Below the pieces are notes generated by a model. The model did not search any database. It was not told where the DNA came from and saw only the letters and a list, made by a program, of their open reading frames with translations. A stretch of DNA of 5,982 bases from Planctomycetaceae bacterium. GTDB lineage: Bacteria > Planctomycetota > Planctomycetia > Planctomycetales > Planctomycetaceae. The stretch is from NCBI GenBank assembly GCA_947479075.1, contig CANJZR010000259.1:1-5982 (forward strand). The letters are read 5' to 3'. A program made the translations under genes and the position numbers. This document shows positions 4,956-5,982 of this stretch, one piece after another. Numbering within the stretch: position 1 is the first letter of the stretch; each line of letters begins with the position of its first letter.

Positions 4956-5982
4956 GTGAATTCACTATTGAGACGGTTATCGCAGTCGATGATGTGCCTG
5001 TTGTGGGCGGCTTTCGTGATCACGCTGGGCGGTTGTGATGCGATTAGGTCGATGACCGAGAAGCCCGCTGATCCGGCTCCCGCGCCGCAGGCCGCTCCTT
5101 CCGCTCCGCCCGTTGCTCCGGCACCAACGTCAGTTCCCGCCCCTGTGGCCAGGACCCCAGAGCAGGTCATTTCCGAGTTCCTCGCGTTGTCGAGTCCGGA
5201 GAAGAATGACGACAGCCTGAAACAGTTGGCTGAACTCAAAGAGGGTCTCGACGCGATCACGGTGCTCGACTTGTCCCGCAGTGCGGTGACCGATGTCGGC
5301 ATGAAGTATCTGGCCGCATTCCCGAAGCTGGGGGAACTTAATCTCACCGAGACGAGGGTCACCAGTGGCGGACTGGCATCGGTCGCAGAGGTCGAAGGTC
5401 TGCGGTCGTTGACTCTGGCCCGTATGCGTGGTGTCGATGATCTGGGAATTCAAAACCTGCTGCCGCTCAAAGACCTGCAATCGGTCACCGTGTCCGGGTG
5501 TGCCGTGACGGACGGCATCCTGCCGATGCTGGCTGAATTCGAGGGGCTGCAATTCCTCGACCTCTCGGGCAATCCCGATGTCTATGGGAAGGATTTCAAG
5601 ACCCTGACTGCCAAGGGGGCCTTCCGGAATCTCCGTGAGCTCAATGTCACCGGTTCGAAGTTTGGCTTCTACGGCATGGAGAAGATGAACGATCTGCCGC
5701 AGCTGGAAGTCCTGCGGGCGGCTCGATGTGAACTGGTGGGAGTGGCTCTCAATGGCATGAATGGATGTGACGAGCTGCGAGTCCTGGACCTGTCCGGGAA
5801 TAACATGCAGGACGCGAACATGAAGGGCGTCAACCGCCTGAAGAAGCTGGAAGAGCTGCGGCTTGGACAGCTGAATCTGACAGATGATTTTCTCAGTACG
5901 GCGAAGACGATGAAGCAGCTGAAACTACTCGACTTGTCCGGAACTCGCGTGACAGAGCCGAAGATCAAGCTGTTGAAGGAGA
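4956..5982 (+). CDS. Leucine-rich-repeat lipoprotein (partial, runs off the right edge)
   Basis: From GTG 4956, 342 codons are open to the right edge with no stop. A basic start (MNSLLRRLS) and hydrophobic stretch lead to a lipobox LGGC, with C27 as the expected lipidated residue. Asp follows at +2, which in E. coli favours inner-membrane retention. Residues 37-68 form a Pro/Ala-rich linker. From residue 101 there are ten leucine-rich repeats, mostly 24 residues, of the form LxxLDLSGTxVTDxGLxxLxxLxx. Clear examples are ITVLDLSRSAVTDVGMKYLA (101-120) and LKLLDLSGTRVTE (322-334). Repeats 3 and 5 are longer (25 and 28 residues). Such LRR proteins are abundant in planctomycetes. They are usually taken as protein-binding scaffolds, and no enzymatic domain is visible. 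The final length, any C-terminal domain and the partner are unknown. It is transcribed divergently from the porin gene. Confidence 0.85.
   Translation, partial: MNSLLRRLSQSMMCLLWAAFVITLGGCDAIRSMTEKPADPAPAPQAAPSAPPVAPAPTSVPAPVARTPEQVISEFLALSSPEKNDDSLKQLAELKEGLDAITVLDLSRSAVTDVGMKYLAAFPKLGELNLTETRVTSGGLASVAEVEGLRSLTLARMRGVDDLGIQNLLPLKDLQSVTVSGCAVTDGILPMLAEFEGLQFLDLSGNPDVYGKDFKTLTAKGAFRNLRELNVTGSKFGFYGMEKMNDLPQLEVLRAARCELVGVALNGMNGCDELRVLDLSGNNMQDANMKGVNRLKKLEELRLGQLNLTDDFLSTAKTMKQLKLLDLSGTRVTEPKIKLLKE

Noticed and set aside
4709..5038. 109-codon + strand frame starting TTG in the divergent spacer
   Set aside because: It overlaps the LRR start out of frame, has no ribosome binding site, and has a composition unlike a real protein. 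The LRR frame has a strong ribosome site and lipobox.

Overview
The window looks like a chromosomal segment from a planctomycete, most likely order Planctomycetales. That is an inference from several traits seen together: GC-rich genes, frequent GTG/TTG starts, an OprO/OprP-type outer-membrane porin, a lipoprotein built from LxxLxLSGTxVTD leucine-rich repeats, a long-form U32 protein, and a short palindrome of a kind I recall as dispersed in planctomycete intergenic DNA. No mobile element, CRISPR array, tRNA or rRNA is visible.

Layout from left to right. (1) Positions 3-263 hold the C-terminal end of a small multi-spanning membrane protein on the + strand, cut by the window edge and of unknown function. 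(2) A short spacer (264-386) with a possible -10 element leads to a large + strand gene (387-2900). It encodes an 837-residue peptidase-U32-family protein whose N-terminal part strongly resembles RlhA (YdcP), the 23S rRNA C2501 hydroxylation enzyme. It also carries a long C-terminal extension with a second cysteine cluster. (3) The 115-bp spacer between convergent genes (2901-3015) holds a perfect 9-bp-stem palindrome and a weak hairpin followed by a T-rich tract. (4) Positions 3016-4563 on the - strand encode a 515-residue phosphate-selective-porin-type outer-membrane protein. Its start is ambiguous between a GTG and a TTG ten codons later that has a better ribosome binding site. (5) A 392-bp divergent intergenic region (4564-4955) contains a credible leftward promoter, an AT-rich patch and small hairpins that could form a structured rightward leader. 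(6) From 4956 to the right edge runs the N-terminal 342 residues of a leucine-rich-repeat lipoprotein on the + strand. It has no stop inside the window.

The genes do not form an obvious operon or pathway. The U32 gene converges on the porin gene, and the porin and LRR genes diverge, so each appears to be its own transcription unit. The two envelope proteins, porin and LRR lipoprotein, share a divergent control region, but no functional link can be shown from sequence.

I do not see a convincing new multi-gene system. The observations most worth a second look are the perfect 11-bp inverted repeat inside the U32 linker, the second cysteine cluster in the U32 C-terminal half, the dispersed-type palindrome, the porin start and signal-peptide ambiguity, and the hairpins in the LRR leader.
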